In this document: positions 41,888 through 51,553 of the stretch, in pieces | Numbering within the stretch: the first letter of the stretch is position 1 | Layout of the letters: every line of letters begins with the position of its first letter | Assembly: GCF_002260845.1 (NCBI RefSeq) | Contig: NZ_BEDT01000001.1 | Location: forward strand, 124,001-188,000 | Source: Pseudolactococcus reticulitermitis | GTDB lineage: Bacteria > Bacillota > Bacilli > Lactobacillales > Streptococcaceae | Direction: 5' to 3' | DNA: 64,000 bases | The notes under the pieces: generated by a model | Told to the model about the DNA's origin: nothing | The model's database searches: none | The model's input: only the letters and a program-made list of their open reading frames with translations | Program-made: the position numbers and the translations under genes

Positions 41888-41913
41888 ATACTTGTAGATG
41901 AGATAGCAAGTAT
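41888..41913. promoter_or_regulatory. Probable TetR operator between yhgE-like and tetR genes
   Basis: ATACTTG (41888-41894) and CAAGTAT (41907-41913) form an inverted repeat with a 12-base spacer, next to TTATAAT-like sequence at 41884-41889. The 292-bp gap also holds a CCTGCGC/GCGCAGG hairpin at 41766-41781 and a dispersed repeat at 41804-41836. Confidence 0.5.
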
Positions 41914-41976
41914 CTAATCCCAAAAAATGGACACTATGTACAAGATTGTTCTAAAAATAGAAAAAAGGGTTTCAAT

Positions 41977-42513
41977 ATGACTGATAGACGCATTACCAAA
42001 ACGCGCTGTGCCATTGAGATGGCGATGAGCGACTTACTCAAAGAAAAAACGTTTGACCAAATCACAACGACAGAATTAGTCAAACGTGCGGGCATCAGTC
42101 GCTCCAGCTTTTACACCCATTACCAAGATAAATATGAAATGATCGACCAATATCAACGCGTCTTTTTCGCCAAAATCGAGGCAATTTTTGACGAAAATGG
42201 CACGGATATTCACAATGCGATTTTTGAAATTTTCGATTTCCTCTATCAAGATTCGGTCTTATCAGCTTTGCTTTCTGAAAATGGCACTCGGGAGATCCAT
42301 ATCTACCTGCGACAAAAATTTAAAGCCTTGCTCAAAACCGTTATTTCTCCACATTTAGGGCGTCAAACCCTTGATAAAGTTAGGATTGACTATCAAACCA
42401 CTTATTCAGCTCATGCGATTTTTGGTATGGTGCAGCTCTGGATCAAGCGTGGGAAAAAAGAAAGTCCGCGAGAAATCACGGACACCTTGCTTGCGATTGT
42501 TGGACATTTCTAA
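41977..42513 (+). CDS. TetR/AcrR family regulator
   Basis: A 178-residue TetR-type repressor: N-terminal helix-turn-helix (about residues 8-50, 'TTTELVKRAGISRSSFYTHY') and a helical ligand domain whose C-terminal part ('SAHAIFGMVQLWIKRG') is the TetR_C_7/YxaF-like type often found beside YhgE/Pip genes. Divergent from the YhgE-like gene with an inverted repeat between, so it likely represses both. AAGGG lies 10 bp before the ATG. Confidence 0.9.
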   Translation: MTDRRITKTRCAIEMAMSDLLKEKTFDQITTTELVKRAGISRSSFYTHYQDKYEMIDQYQRVFFAKIEAIFDENGTDIHNAIFEIFDFLYQDSVLSALLSENGTREIHIYLRQKFKALLKTVISPHLGRQTLDKVRIDYQTTYSAHAIFGMVQLWIKRGKKESPREITDTLLAIVGHF

Positions 42514-42517
42514 GTCT

Positions 42518-43114
42518 TTAAAATAAACCAGCCAGACCAGCAAAGGGATTATCATCAGCGTTAATCTCTTTTTCATTTTGCTTGCCCAGCAGTTTTTCCG
42601 CCTCCTGCGTGTCTTTCATCGCTTCATAGACACGCGCCGTCATCCTGGCATCCGCCAAGGCATTATGGGCATTTTTCTCTGCGACATGGAAAAATTCCGC
42701 TAAAGATTTTAACTGGAAGTTCTTCATACCATGCAGTTTATTATCCCGCATGGTATCAGCGATTTCATAGACGTCTAAAGCATAAGCATCGGTTAAATCG
42801 AGACCATTCGCGAGTAATATCGGCAGGTCAGATTTATTGGCATTATAGCCGATAACGGGCAAGTCGCCAATGAAAGCTTGCAACTCTTTCAAGACGGTTT
42901 CTGCTTTAGCCGCTGTCAAAACCTTTTCTTGCGTGATACCTGTCAAGCCGACAACAAAAGAGTTCAGTGGCACATCCGAGTAAACAAAAGCATCGAAATC
43001 TGCCGTTTCTGCGCCATTTTCAAACCGAACAGCCGACACCTGAATCAGATGTTCGACATCATCTACCGTGTTAAACTCCAAATCAAATGCGACGTATCTG
43101 TCTAAACTTTCCAT
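42518..43114 (-). CDS. DEDDh 3'-5' exonuclease (DnaQ-like)
   Basis: A 198-residue stand-alone exonuclease. Motifs: Exo I VAFDLEFNTV (D and E), Exo II region 'VIGYNANKSDLPIL' and Exo III AHNALADARMTARVYEAM (H and D). Related to DNA polymerase III epsilon or oligoribonuclease-type proteins; the target is not clear. The start ATG at 43114 has AGGAG 10 bp upstream; an upstream start at 43144 would add 10 residues. Convergent with tetR. Confidence 0.85.
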   Translation of the reverse strand: MESLDRYVAFDLEFNTVDDVEHLIQVSAVRFENGAETADFDAFVYSDVPLNSFVVGLTGITQEKVLTAAKAETVLKELQAFIGDLPVIGYNANKSDLPILLANGLDLTDAYALDVYEIADTMRDNKLHGMKNFQLKSLAEFFHVAEKNAHNALADARMTARVYEAMKDTQEAEKLLGKQNEKEINADDNPFAGLAGLF

Positions 43115-43203
43115 TTTTACCTGTCTCCTCTTTTGAGCAGTCATCTGCGCTCGTTCAACCTTTTTTCATATTCTACCATAAATCGGAAGAAATTGCGGGA
43201 ATC

Positions 43204-43224
43204 AAAAAAGCACCGAAGTGCTTT
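43204..43224 (-). terminator. Terminator after phoU
   Basis: On the minus strand AAAGCAC-TTCG-GTGCTTT, a stable UUCG tetraloop hairpin followed by TTTTTT; ends the pst operon. Confidence 0.9.
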
Positions 43225-43230
43225 CAGATT

Positions 43231-43884
43231 TTACAATTCAACAATCTTACCCGTTTTCAGATAAACAATCCACTCACAGAGATTTTTCGCATAGTCGCTA
43301 ATCCGTTTCAAGTACATGGTTGTCAACAAGTAATCTTTACCTGTCGTAATCGTTTCTTGATTTTCTTCCATGGCGGCTAGGGTCTTGGTTTGAATTTCCC
43401 CGTACATTTGGTCAACTGTATCATCCCAGCTGGCAATTTCCCGCGCACGTTCAGCATCGCCTTGGATATAGGCGTTGAGTGACGCATCAACGATAGATTT
43501 CACCCGTTCGCCCATGAGTGAAATATCTGCCTCGACGATATGAATCCGTTCTTCACCTTTGAGGCTAATCGTTGCTTTGGCGATGGAAACGGCGTGGTCC
43601 CCCATGCGTTCCAAGTCTGATGAGGCTTTCAAAACGGTGATAATCGTCCGCAAATCATGTGAAACAGGCTGCTGTAAAGCAATCATTTCGAGTGATTTGG
43701 TTTCCAACTTTGTTTCTTGATCATTGATTTGTTGGTCTGCCTCTATCACATCCTCTGCCAAATCACGATCGTGACTGACGAAGGCACGGACAGCGCGATT
43801 GACCTGAGCGGATACTTGCGTCCCCATCGAATAAAATTGGTTGTGCAGTTTATTGAGTTCTTCTTCAAATTGTGTTCTTAACAT
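43231..43884 (-). CDS. phoU: Phosphate transport regulator PhoU
   Basis: A 217-residue PhoU with two three-helix bundles and the metal-binding motifs 'EADQQINDQETKLE' in the first half and 'DLERMGDHAVSIAK'/'RISDYAKNLCEWIVY' ends of the bundles. It couples the Pst transporter to the PhoR-type sensor and limits phosphate uptake. Last gene of the operon. Confidence 0.94.
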   Translation of the reverse strand: MLRTQFEEELNKLHNQFYSMGTQVSAQVNRAVRAFVSHDRDLAEDVIEADQQINDQETKLETKSLEMIALQQPVSHDLRTIITVLKASSDLERMGDHAVSIAKATISLKGEERIHIVEADISLMGERVKSIVDASLNAYIQGDAERAREIASWDDTVDQMYGEIQTKTLAAMEENQETITTGKDYLLTTMYLKRISDYAKNLCEWIVYLKTGKIVEL

Positions 43885-43955
43885 ATCATTCCTTCCATAT
43901 TAGGTCTTTCAAACGGTTCCGGCGGCGTATCATATGACGATTATTCAAATTACGC

Positions 43956-44714
43956 TTAACCAAATTTACCCGTCACATAGTCTGATGTTGACTGTTCTTT
44001 TGGATCCAAGAAGATTTTCTTCGTTTTATCATATTCAATCAGCTCACCATTTAGGAAAAAGGCTGTTCGATCAGAAATTCGGCTGGCTTGTTGCATCGAG
44101 TGGGTCACGATTAAAATCGTATATTTTTCTTTTAAGTCTAAGAGCATGGTCTCGATTTTACCAGCGGAAATTGGATCGAGTGCTGATGTCGGCTCATCCA
44201 GTAAGAGAATGTCAGGATTGACCGCTAGAACGCGCGCGATACACACACGCTGCTGCTGCCCACCTGAGAGACCAAGCGCTGAGCTATGGAGTTTGTCCTT
44301 AACCTCATCCCAGATATTGGCAGCTTTAAGCGATTCTTCCACTGCTTCGTCTAAAATCGCCTTGTCCTTCACACCTTTGAGCCGCAAGCCATAAATCACA
44401 TTTTCATAGATAGAAAAGGGAAAAGGATTGGGCTGTTGGAAAACCATGCCGATTTCCTTACGCAGCTCAACCATGTCTGTTTTCGAACTGTAAATATCGC
44501 CATCCTTATACATGATTTTGCCTGTCACCTTAGCTGACGGCACCAAATCATTCATCCGGTTAATCGAGCGCAAAAGCGTCGATTTCCCTGAGCCTGATGG
44601 CCCAATCAAGGCAGTAATCTCGCCCGGATAAAAAGCCATATTAATATCAAAGAGTGATTGTTTCTTGCCATAGAAAAGCGATAAATCTTGCACTTGTAAA
44701 ATAGGTTCTGTCAT
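43956..44714 (-). CDS. pstB: Phosphate ABC transporter ATPase (second copy)
   Basis: A 252-residue PstB: Walker [21 protein letters not shown], signature [19 protein letters not shown], Walker [15 protein letters not shown] and H-loop ([10 protein letters not shown]). The 'SINRMNDL' segment after Walker A is PstB-specific. One of two paralogous ATPases in the operon, equivalent to PstA or PstB in the L. lactis naming; the two may form a heterodimer or work at different phosphate levels. Confidence 0.95.
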   Translation of the reverse strand: MTEPILQVQDLSLFYGKKQSLFDINMAFYPGEITALIGPSGSGKSTLLRSINRMNDLVPSAKVTGKIMYKDGDIYSSKTDMVELRKEIGMVFQQPNPFPFSIYENVIYGLRLKGVKDKAILDEAVEESLKAANIWDEVKDKLHSSALGLSGGQQQRVCIARVLAVNPDILLLDEPTSALDPISAGKIETMLLDLKEKYTILIVTHSMQQASRISDRTAFFLNGELIEYDKTKKIFLDPKEQSTSDYVTGKFG

Positions 44715-44794
44715 AATGTTTCCTTAATCTTTTTAGTCAGACGCACTGATCGTATCTCGACATCTTAAAGCCTTCAACCATGCGACCCAACATT

Positions 44795-45598
44795 TTAACC
44801 GAAATGTCCTGATACATAATCCCCAGTAGATTTAAGCTCAGGGCGCGTGAAGATTTTCGAAGTCTTATCATACTCGATGAGGTCGCCTGAATAGAAAAAT
44901 CCAGTATAATCACTCGCCCGCGCCGCTTGTTGCATATTATGCGTGACGATAATGATCGTATAATTTTCCTTGAGTGCCATCATCGTTTCTTCAAGTTGCA
45001 TCGTAGAAATCGGGTCTAGCGCTGACGCTGGTTCATCCATCAATAAAATATCTGGCTTAACGGCAATCGCACGGGCGATACACAAACGCTGTTGCTGTCC
45101 ACCTGAAAGCGCCAAAGCTGATTTATCTAGGTCATCTTTAACTTGATCCCATAACGCTGCTTGTCTAAGAGACGTTTCGACAGCTTCATCTAAGGTTTTC
45201 TTATCCTTAATCCCTTGACGTTCAAGCGCAAAGGTGATATTGCGGTAAATTGATTTTGAAAACGGGTTGGGGCGTTGGAAAACCATGCCAATATGCTTGC
45301 GCATTTCATAAACGTTGACATTTTGTTTATTCACATCAACGCCTTGATAATTAATCTCGCCTGTGACTTTTGCAATGGCAATCGTATCATTCATCCGGTT
45401 GAGACTACGGAGATAAGTTGATTTACCAGAGCCAGAAGGGCCAATCAAAGCCGTAATTTTATTTTTTTCAAACTTCATATCAATTCCCTTGATTGATTCG
45501 TTGCTACCGTAGTAGACGTGTAAATCTTTTGTTTCAAGGGCGATTTCACGGCCATCAAGACCAATGATATGACGTTCTTGCCAATCATAAGTTGCCAT
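44795..45598 (-). CDS. pstB: Phosphate ABC transporter ATPase (first copy)
   Basis: A 267-residue PstB with an N-terminal extension of about 20 residues ('YDWQERHIIGLDGREIAL') compared with the second copy. Walker [20 protein letters not shown], signature [17 protein letters not shown], Walker B LLMDEPASALDPIS (Thr of the usual EPTSALD replaced by Ala). Lies between pstA and the second pstB; gaps of 120 and 80 bp hold small hairpins. Confidence 0.95.
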   Translation of the reverse strand: MATYDWQERHIIGLDGREIALETKDLHVYYGSNESIKGIDMKFEKNKITALIGPSGSGKSTYLRSLNRMNDTIAIAKVTGEINYQGVDVNKQNVNVYEMRKHIGMVFQRPNPFSKSIYRNITFALERQGIKDKKTLDEAVETSLRQAALWDQVKDDLDKSALALSGGQQQRLCIARAIAVKPDILLMDEPASALDPISTMQLEETMMALKENYTIIIVTHNMQQAARASDYTGFFYSGDLIEYDKTSKIFTRPELKSTGDYVSGHFG

Positions 45599-45718
45599 AC
45601 TAGTGTTGTTCCTTTCTTCGATTTCACAACGAGAAATCTTGAAACTTGACCTCCGCTTACGCTCCTGCCAAGCAGGGTCATTCGCGAACTTTGTCCGCTC
45701 AAAGTCTTTCTTCCTGTT

Positions 45719-46606
45719 TTACGATGCTGTCAATTTGCTATGAATTTTCTTGCCGATAAATCGAGCGCCGAAATTAAACAAAAGCACAAAGATAATCAGG
45801 ACTGCACTGGCACCGGCAGAGACGGCTGCACCATCTGGGACAGTGCCTTCACCGTTGACTTTCCAGATGTGGACAGCCAACGTTTCTGCCTGACGGAAAA
45901 TCGAAATCGGTGAGCTGACTGACATGGGATTCCAGTTTGACCAGTCAAGTGCTGGGGCTGATTGACCTGCTGTATAGATAAGCGCTGCGGCTTCCCCGAA
46001 GATACGACCAGATGACAAGACAACGCCTGTGACGATACCTGGCAAGGCTTCTGGTACTATCACGTGTAAAACTGTTTCCCACCGCGACAAGCCCAGAGCT
46101 AAGCCCCCCTCACGTTGCGTATGATGCACCGCTTTTAGCGATTCTTCGACATTACGCGTCATCAAAGGCAGGTTAAAGACAGTCAAAGCCAAGGCACCCG
46201 AGATAATCGAGAAACCGTAGCCGAACTGAACAACGAAAATCAGGAAACCGAACAAACCAACGACGACTGAAGGGAGTGAACTCAAGATTTCAATCGACGT
46301 TCTAACTAAATTAGTTACCCATGAATTTTGGTTGGCATACTCAGATAGATAAATGCCCGCACCAAGTGATAATGGAAATGAAATAATCATCGTAATCACG
46401 AGGAGGAAAATACTGTTAAAGAGCTGAATGCCAATCCCACCACCGACTTCATAAGCTTTTGACGGACTTGTCAAGAAATGCCACGAAATGTGTGGCAGGC
46501 CACGAACGAGGATATACAGGAGTAACGATGCCAGAATGACAACGATAATACCTGAAATCACATAGAGGACATTCGTTGCCAGTTTATCAACTTTTTTAGG
46601 ATTCAT
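45719..46606 (-). CDS. pstA: Phosphate ABC transporter permease PstA
   Basis: A 295-residue permease with six membrane helices. The 'GGGIGIQLFNSIFLLVITM' region and the EAA loop near 'HTQREGGLALGLSRWETVLH' are typical of PstA. Overlaps pstC by one base, so both subunits are made together. Called PstC in the L. lactis scheme. Confidence 0.94.
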   Translation of the reverse strand: MNPKKVDKLATNVLYVISGIIVVILASLLLYILVRGLPHISWHFLTSPSKAYEVGGGIGIQLFNSIFLLVITMIISFPLSLGAGIYLSEYANQNSWVTNLVRTSIEILSSLPSVVVGLFGFLIFVVQFGYGFSIISGALALTVFNLPLMTRNVEESLKAVHHTQREGGLALGLSRWETVLHVIVPEALPGIVTGVVLSSGRIFGEAAALIYTAGQSAPALDWSNWNPMSVSSPISIFRQAETLAVHIWKVNGEGTVPDGAAVSAGASAVLIIFVLLFNFGARFIGKKIHSKLTAS

Positions 46607-47529
46607 TATAGGCTTCCTCTCTTCGCAATCGCGCGCATGCCGATATTAAATAATAAAGACATGAGTAATAAAATGAGCGCGAGTGACCATAAAACGTTAT
46701 TTTGGACAGTGCCCATGATTGTATTGCCGATACCTTGGGTCAAGACAGAAGTCAATGTTGACGCAGGGGATGTCAAACTTGTTGGTAAAATGGCGGCATT
46801 ACCGACAACCATCTGAATGGCTAAAGCTTCACCAAAAGCTCTCGCCATGCCGAATACGACAGCGGTTAAAATACCAGGTGTTGCTGCACGTAACAGGACA
46901 CGCCAAATTGTCTGCCACCGTGTCGCACCTAAGCCGAGCGAAGCTTCTTTATAAAAGCTAGGCACAGCTTTCATGGCATCAACGGTCATGGACGTGACGG
47001 TCGGTAAAATCATCACAAAGAGGACGAAGATACCAGACAAGAGACCAAAACCAGTCCCACCAAAAACGCCGCGAATGGCAGGTACCACAACGGTCAAGCC
47101 GATGAAACCATAGACAACGGACGGAATGCCGACCAATAATTCGATAACCGGTTGCAAGAGTTTCGCACCACGATTAGGTGAAATTTCTGTCATGAAAACC
47201 GCTGCACCAATAGCAAATGGTGTCGCCAAAATCGCTGACAAAACGGTCACAATCAGCGATCCTGTAATCATCGGTAGCGCACCAACTAAAGGTTTACCAT
47301 CAGGGCCAAGCTCTGACGGATTCCAAGTCGTGCCAAACAAGAATTTGAAAGGATTGATTTTGTCGACAAAAAAGGTTGAGAACCCTTTTTGTGCGACAAA
47401 GAAGAAAATCATGGCAACGACGAAGACAATCACAGCAATACAACAGAAGGTAATCGTCTTGCCAAACTTCTCGAGTTGGGAATTTTTTGATTTAGAAAGT
47501 AATTTTTCTTGAACAGTTTCTTTTTTCAT
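46606..47529 (-). CDS. pstC: Phosphate ABC transporter permease PstC
   Basis: A 307-residue permease with six membrane helices and a PstC-type periplasmic segment ('PFKFLFGTTWNPSELGPDGK'). The EAA loop reads 'YKEASLGLGATRWQTIWRVL'. Partner of PstA in the membrane channel; first of the two permease genes. Called PstD in the L. lactis scheme. Confidence 0.94.
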   Translation of the reverse strand: MKKETVQEKLLSKSKNSQLEKFGKTITFCCIAVIVFVVAMIFFFVAQKGFSTFFVDKINPFKFLFGTTWNPSELGPDGKPLVGALPMITGSLIVTVLSAILATPFAIGAAVFMTEISPNRGAKLLQPVIELLVGIPSVVYGFIGLTVVVPAIRGVFGGTGFGLLSGIFVLFVMILPTVTSMTVDAMKAVPSFYKEASLGLGATRWQTIWRVLLRAATPGILTAVVFGMARAFGEALAIQMVVGNAAILPTSLTSPASTLTSVLTQGIGNTIMGTVQNNVLWSLALILLLMSLLFNIGMRAIAKRGSL

Positions 47530-47598
47530 TCGATTTAATTTCTATAATTAAGTGTTGAGACATCTAGATAAGCCATCTCATTTAAGTAGGTTACAGGA

Positions 47599-48459
47599 TT
47601 ATTTTTGGGTGACATGCCCCTCAGCATCACGTTCAACGTGCATCTGATTCACGGAGATATACCCCATTTTTTGGACAAGATTGCCTTGAACGGCATCAGA
47701 TAGCATATAATCTAAAAATGCTTTCGTCAGGCTTTGAGGTTGCCCTTTGGTGTACATATGCTCATACGCCCAAATCGGCCAATGGTTATCCGCCACATTA
47801 GCCGTTGTTGGATCAAAACCATCAAGTGAAACTTTCGTCACGGATGTATCAATATTTGAAAAAGCAAGATAGCTAATCGCTCCAGGAGTTTGCGCCACGA
47901 TTGATTTAACCATCCCAGATGAATCCTGTTCCTGAGAATTTTTGGCTTGTTTGCCATCCATAATCCAGCGTTCAAATGTTGAACGTGTGCCAGAACCAGC
48001 AGCTCTATTGATTAAGACAATTTTCAAATCCTTACCACCAACTGCTTTCCAGTTCGTGATGTTACCCGTGAAAATTTGACGGAGCTGTTCAGTTGTCAAG
48101 GCTTTGATGCCAACTTTTTTATTAACAATCGGTGCAATACCGACAACTGCAACCTTATGATCGACTAATTTTTTAGCATCAATCCCGTCTTTTTCTTCAG
48201 CGAATAAATCCGAGTTCCCGATTTGAACAGCACCTGACTGGACTTGTGACAAGCCAGTTCCCGAGCCACCACCTTGGACATTAATAAATTTTCCGGGTTT
48301 TTCTTGGGCAAATGTTTCAGCTGCGGACTCAACTAAAGGCTGTAAGGCACTCGATCCTACAGCCGTTATTGATTCACCTTTGTCTATCCACTTGGCACAA
48401 CCTGATAATGTCGCAAGGACTACCATGGCTGAGGCCAAAAGCACTATCTTTCTCCTCAT
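47599..48459 (-). CDS. pstS: Phosphate-binding lipoprotein PstS (second copy)
   Basis: A 286-residue binding protein with a lipoprotein signal (lipobox LSGC, Cys21). Phosphate-site segments [17 protein letters not shown], '[20 protein letters not shown]' and [15 protein letters not shown] are present. GGAGG is 4-5 bp before the ATG. Follows the other pstS by 177 bp, in which a PHO-type direct repeat lies, so it may be transcribed both from upstream and from its own promoter. Confidence 0.94.
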   Translation of the reverse strand: MRRKIVLLASAMVVLATLSGCAKWIDKGESITAVGSSALQPLVESAAETFAQEKPGKFINVQGGGSGTGLSQVQSGAVQIGNSDLFAEEKDGIDAKKLVDHKVAVVGIAPIVNKKVGIKALTTEQLRQIFTGNITNWKAVGGKDLKIVLINRAAGSGTRSTFERWIMDGKQAKNSQEQDSSGMVKSIVAQTPGAISYLAFSNIDTSVTKVSLDGFDPTTANVADNHWPIWAYEHMYTKGQPQSLTKAFLDYMLSDAVQGNLVQKMGYISVNQMHVERDAEGHVTQK

Positions 48460-48512
48460 AACTCCTCCAAATCGTTCAATACTTCTATTTTAACATTTAT
48501 GCCACGGATAAA

Positions 48513-48529
48513 TGTAAATTTTGTGTAAA
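48513..48529 (-). promoter_or_regulatory. PHO-type direct repeat upstream of the second pstS
   Basis: TGTAAA occurs on the plus strand at 48513 and 48524, exactly 11 bp apart (TTTACA on the coding strand). This spacing is the known form of PhoB/PhoP boxes in Gram-positive cocci. Confidence 0.6.
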
Positions 48530-48636
48530 AATTTGGGAGAGTAAACTATGTACCACAAATTTGACAGGTCAAATTTGCTTTGTTAATCCATGATTGATTA
48601 GTAAGATTGAACGATTTGAAGTGTTAATCTGTGGTT

Positions 48637-49506
48637 TTACTTGATATTGCCTTCTTGATCGCGAGTGACTTTCATCTCTTCAACAGAAAGGTAACCTAAT
48701 TTTTCAAGGAGTGTTTTGTTTTTGGTCACAGTAGTGATGAATTTTTCTTGACCATCTGTTGTGTTGCCTTTTTCTGTATACATATGCTCGTAAGACCAGA
48801 TTTTCCAGTCGTTTGTTGCAACATTTTTTTCAGTTGGCTTCACGCCGTCAAGTTCAAGTGCTTTAACGGTGTCTTTGATATTTGAGAAAGCCACATAGCT
48901 AATCGCACCTGGTGTTTGTGAGACCATTTGAACGACTGCACCTGATGAATCTTGTTCGCTTGCTTTGACAACCTTGGCATTATCCAGACCATACTTTTCG
49001 AAGTTGAAACGTGTCCCTGAACCTTCTGCACGGTTAATCACTGTAATTGCCTGATCTTGCCCGCCAACTTCTTTCCAGTTGGTCACTTTGCCAGTGAAGA
49101 TGTCTTTCAGCTGTGCTGATGTCAAGCCGTCAACTTTAATATCTTTATTGACAATCGGTGCAAAGCCAACGACTGCGACTTTATGATCTTTCACTTTTTC
49201 TGCTAAACTGGCATCTTTTTCTTCTGCGAAAAGGTCAGAATTCCCAATCTGAATTGCGCCACTTGACACTTGTGACAAGCCTAAACCTGAGCCACCACCT
49301 TGAACAGTGATTTGCAAATTAGTGTTCTCTTGTATAAAGCTTTCAACATTGGCTTCGACCAACGGTTGTAAGGCAGTTGAGCCTGCGACCGTGATTTTTT
49401 CTGCCTTAGCTGTTGAAGATGAAGATGTGCCAGAAGATTTTTGTCCGCAAGCTGCGAGTGCTAAAAGTGATACGGCTGCTGCTGCGATCAAAACTGATTT
49501 TTTCAT
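48637..49506 (-). CDS. pstS: Phosphate-binding lipoprotein PstS (first copy)
   Basis: A 289-residue paralogue of the neighbouring PstS with a lipobox (LAAC) at about residue 20 and a Ser/Thr-rich linker. Segments 'VAGSTALQPLVEANVESF', VQGGGSGLGLSQVSSGAIQI and NRAEGSGTRFNFEKY form the phosphate site. The ATG at 49506 (MKKSVLIAAAAVS) has AAAGGG upstream; the longer frame lacks a signal start. First gene of pst-phoU. Confidence 0.94.
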   Translation of the reverse strand: MKKSVLIAAAAVSLLALAACGQKSSGTSSSSTAKAEKITVAGSTALQPLVEANVESFIQENTNLQITVQGGGSGLGLSQVSSGAIQIGNSDLFAEEKDASLAEKVKDHKVAVVGFAPIVNKDIKVDGLTSAQLKDIFTGKVTNWKEVGGQDQAITVINRAEGSGTRFNFEKYGLDNAKVVKASEQDSSGAVVQMVSQTPGAISYVAFSNIKDTVKALELDGVKPTEKNVATNDWKIWSYEHMYTEKGNTTDGQEKFITTVTKNKTLLEKLGYLSVEEMKVTRDQEGNIK

Positions 49507-49606
49507 GATTTTTCCCTTTACAAGACCAACGTCCACTAAAAATCAGAAGCGTTTTTAGTGTTTGTCATTTTTTGATTTATTGTAGGCACCATTGCCTTAC
49601 AAAATT

Positions 49607-49673
49607 ATTATACCGCTGAACTCTTAAATCTTGTGTAAAAGTTCCGACGATTTTTTGTAAAAAATAGGTAAAA
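49607..49673 (-). promoter_or_regulatory. pst operon promoter with phased PHO-type repeats
   Basis: The coding strand has TATAAT at 49612-49607. Upstream, TGTAAA (plus strand) at 49634 and 49656 and GGTAAA at 49667 fall on an 11-bp grid (22 and 11 bp), consistent with a PhoP-type activator binding one face of the helix. No good -35 is visible, as expected for an activated promoter. Confidence 0.6.
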
Positions 49674-49722
49674 GAATGGTAAAAGGACGCTTTATCCGCG
49701 TCCTTTTTAATTAGCTTCACGT

Positions 49723-50763
49723 CTATTTTTTGGCCAATTCAGGATAGACGGCTTTGGCAAATGCTTCAAATCCAGCAAGGGATTGATAGCTGTAACCAAA
49801 CATATAGTTATAATTCAAAATATAAACTTTTTTATTTTGAATGGCCCTTAAGTTTGATACCTTGTCATTGCTATAGAGGCTTTTAACCATCTTCTCAGCA
49901 TTATTTGTCTCGTCCCATTTTGGAATGATAATCATATCTGGATCAGTTTCGATGATTTTTTCGATACTAACTGTTCCTGTTGGGACATCGTAAGCTTGTT
50001 TGAGTTTCAGCATTTTAAACAAGCTCACTGAAAAGGTGTCACCCGTTAATGAATAGCCACTGATGTCCCCAGGATCATTGGAATGGATATAGGCAAAAGT
50101 CTGCGTTTTCTTGACATCTTTCAGACTGTCTTTCAGCGCTGCTTCACGCGCTTTTAACTCAGTCTTAAACTTGTCTGCAACAGGTTTGACATTAAAAATC
50201 TTCCCGAGATTGTCAATATCGCCATAAATGGAGTTAAAGGTGCCACCTTTGATTGAAGTTTTCATGATATACGTCGGGATATGCATCTCATTTAAGGACT
50301 CAACTGTCCCAACGCCCCACTCTGATTTTTCAAATAAATTCCCACGACCAAAGACCATGTCAGGGGCAACAGACAAAGCTGTTTCCTGTGGAATATAGGT
50401 AGTGCCTAAATTTTTAAGCTTGTTAAACTCTGCTTCAACACTCGCATCTTTCTCGCCAAAGACAGCACCGACCCCAGCGATTGATGTTTCAAGTCCGAGA
50501 TGCAGTAAAAGTTCTGCCATCGGGCGGGTATTGGCCAACACTTTTTTAGGTGCATGGGTGAACGTTTGCGTGCTTTCAGGCCAAGTTGGCTCTGATTTGG
50601 AATCACTGCCAACGCCTTTTTTGTAGTTCTTAATCGTCAGTGGATAAGTCGTTTCACCCGACTGGTTTGATGCTGTTGCTGACTTTTCTACTGGCTTTTG
50701 ACCACAGGCAGCTAATGCTAAAGCTGACAAGCCTAAAATGGTTGCGATTATAATTTTTTTCAT
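49723..50763 (-). CDS. Iron-siderophore/cobalamin-type ABC substrate-binding lipoprotein
   Basis: A 346-residue lipoprotein (lipobox LAAC, about residue 20) with a class III binding fold (TroA/BtuF/FhuD type): 'FTHAPKKVLANTRPMAELLL' at the first lobe, 'LSVAPDMVFGRGNLF' and 'IETDPDMIIIPKWDE' as lobe signatures, joined by a long helix. Likely ligand is an iron-siderophore, heme or corrinoid; sequence alone does not decide. Last gene of a three-gene operon. Confidence 0.85.
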   Translation of the reverse strand: MKKIIIATILGLSALALAACGQKPVEKSATASNQSGETTYPLTIKNYKKGVGSDSKSEPTWPESTQTFTHAPKKVLANTRPMAELLLHLGLETSIAGVGAVFGEKDASVEAEFNKLKNLGTTYIPQETALSVAPDMVFGRGNLFEKSEWGVGTVESLNEMHIPTYIMKTSIKGGTFNSIYGDIDNLGKIFNVKPVADKFKTELKAREAALKDSLKDVKKTQTFAYIHSNDPGDISGYSLTGDTFSVSLFKMLKLKQAYDVPTGTVSIEKIIETDPDMIIIPKWDETNNAEKMVKSLYSNDKVSNLRAIQNKKVYILNYNYMFGYSYQSLAGFEAFAKAVYPELAKK

Positions 50764-50789
50764 TTTCTTTCCCTTATACTAACGCTATA

Positions 50790-51551
50790 TTATATTGAAT
50801 AATGAAATCCCAGTTGCTGCGTAATCGGATTTTGATAAATTTGACACTTGACCTGATAAATCTCAGCGATTAACTCCTCTGTCAAGACCGCCTCAGGCGT
50901 CCCTTGCGCGATGACTTCCCCATTTTTCAGCGCATAGATGTAATCACAATAAGATGCTGTCAGCTCCAAATCATGCAGGGCAACAAAGGTCGTGATGTCG
51001 AGATCTTTAACCGCCGTCAAAATCTCCAACTGATAGCGAATATCCAGATGGTTGGTCGGCTCGTCCAAAATCATGACTTTCGGCTCTTGAGCAATGGTTC
51101 TGGCTAGAATCACCCGCTGTTTTTCGCCACCAGACAAGGAGAGGTAACTCCTGTCCTTATCATGCATCAGATTCGTTCTGAGCAGCGCTTCCTGAACGCG
51201 TTGAAAATCGTAAAGATTATCAGCTTCCATCATCTTTTTATGCGGTGTTCTGCCTAACAGAACCATCTGCTCGACTGTCAAATCAAAATTCAGTTCATTA
51301 AACTGACCAACAACACCTAGATGTTTCGCCACCTTTTTATTCGGCGAGGTCAAAACATCGATGTCATCGATATAAATCGTCCCTTTTTTGGGAGCGATAC
51401 TCTTATAAATACTTCTTAATAACGTCGATTTGCCTGACCCATTGGCACCAATCAGACCAACCGTTTTTTGAGCTGGTACTTCTAAGGAAACCTGACGCAC
51501 AATCGACTGATGTGCCACTTCTATCTCAAGATTTTGAATGGATAATTTCAT
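50790..51551 (-). CDS. FecE-type ABC transporter ATPase
   Basis: A 253-residue ATPase: Walker [17 protein letters not shown], signature LSGGEKQRVILARTIAQEP, Walker B MILDEPTNHLDIRYQLEIL, H-loop (VALHDLELTASYCDY). The 'EPTNHLDIRYQ' sequence marks the siderophore/vitamin B12 subgroup. Starts 2 bp after the permease stop. Confidence 0.93.
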   Translation of the reverse strand: MKLSIQNLEIEVAHQSIVRQVSLEVPAQKTVGLIGANGSGKSTLLRSIYKSIAPKKGTIYIDDIDVLTSPNKKVAKHLGVVGQFNELNFDLTVEQMVLLGRTPHKKMMEADNLYDFQRVQEALLRTNLMHDKDRSYLSLSGGEKQRVILARTIAQEPKVMILDEPTNHLDIRYQLEILTAVKDLDITTFVALHDLELTASYCDYIYALKNGEVIAQGTPEAVLTEELIAEIYQVKCQIYQNPITQQLGFHYSI

Positions 51552-51553
51552 CT

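Noticed and set aside
42518-43114. Stand-alone exonuclease as part of the CRISPR system
   Set aside because: It is a common DnaQ-like protein far from the cas locus, and the cas2 fusion already supplies such a domain.
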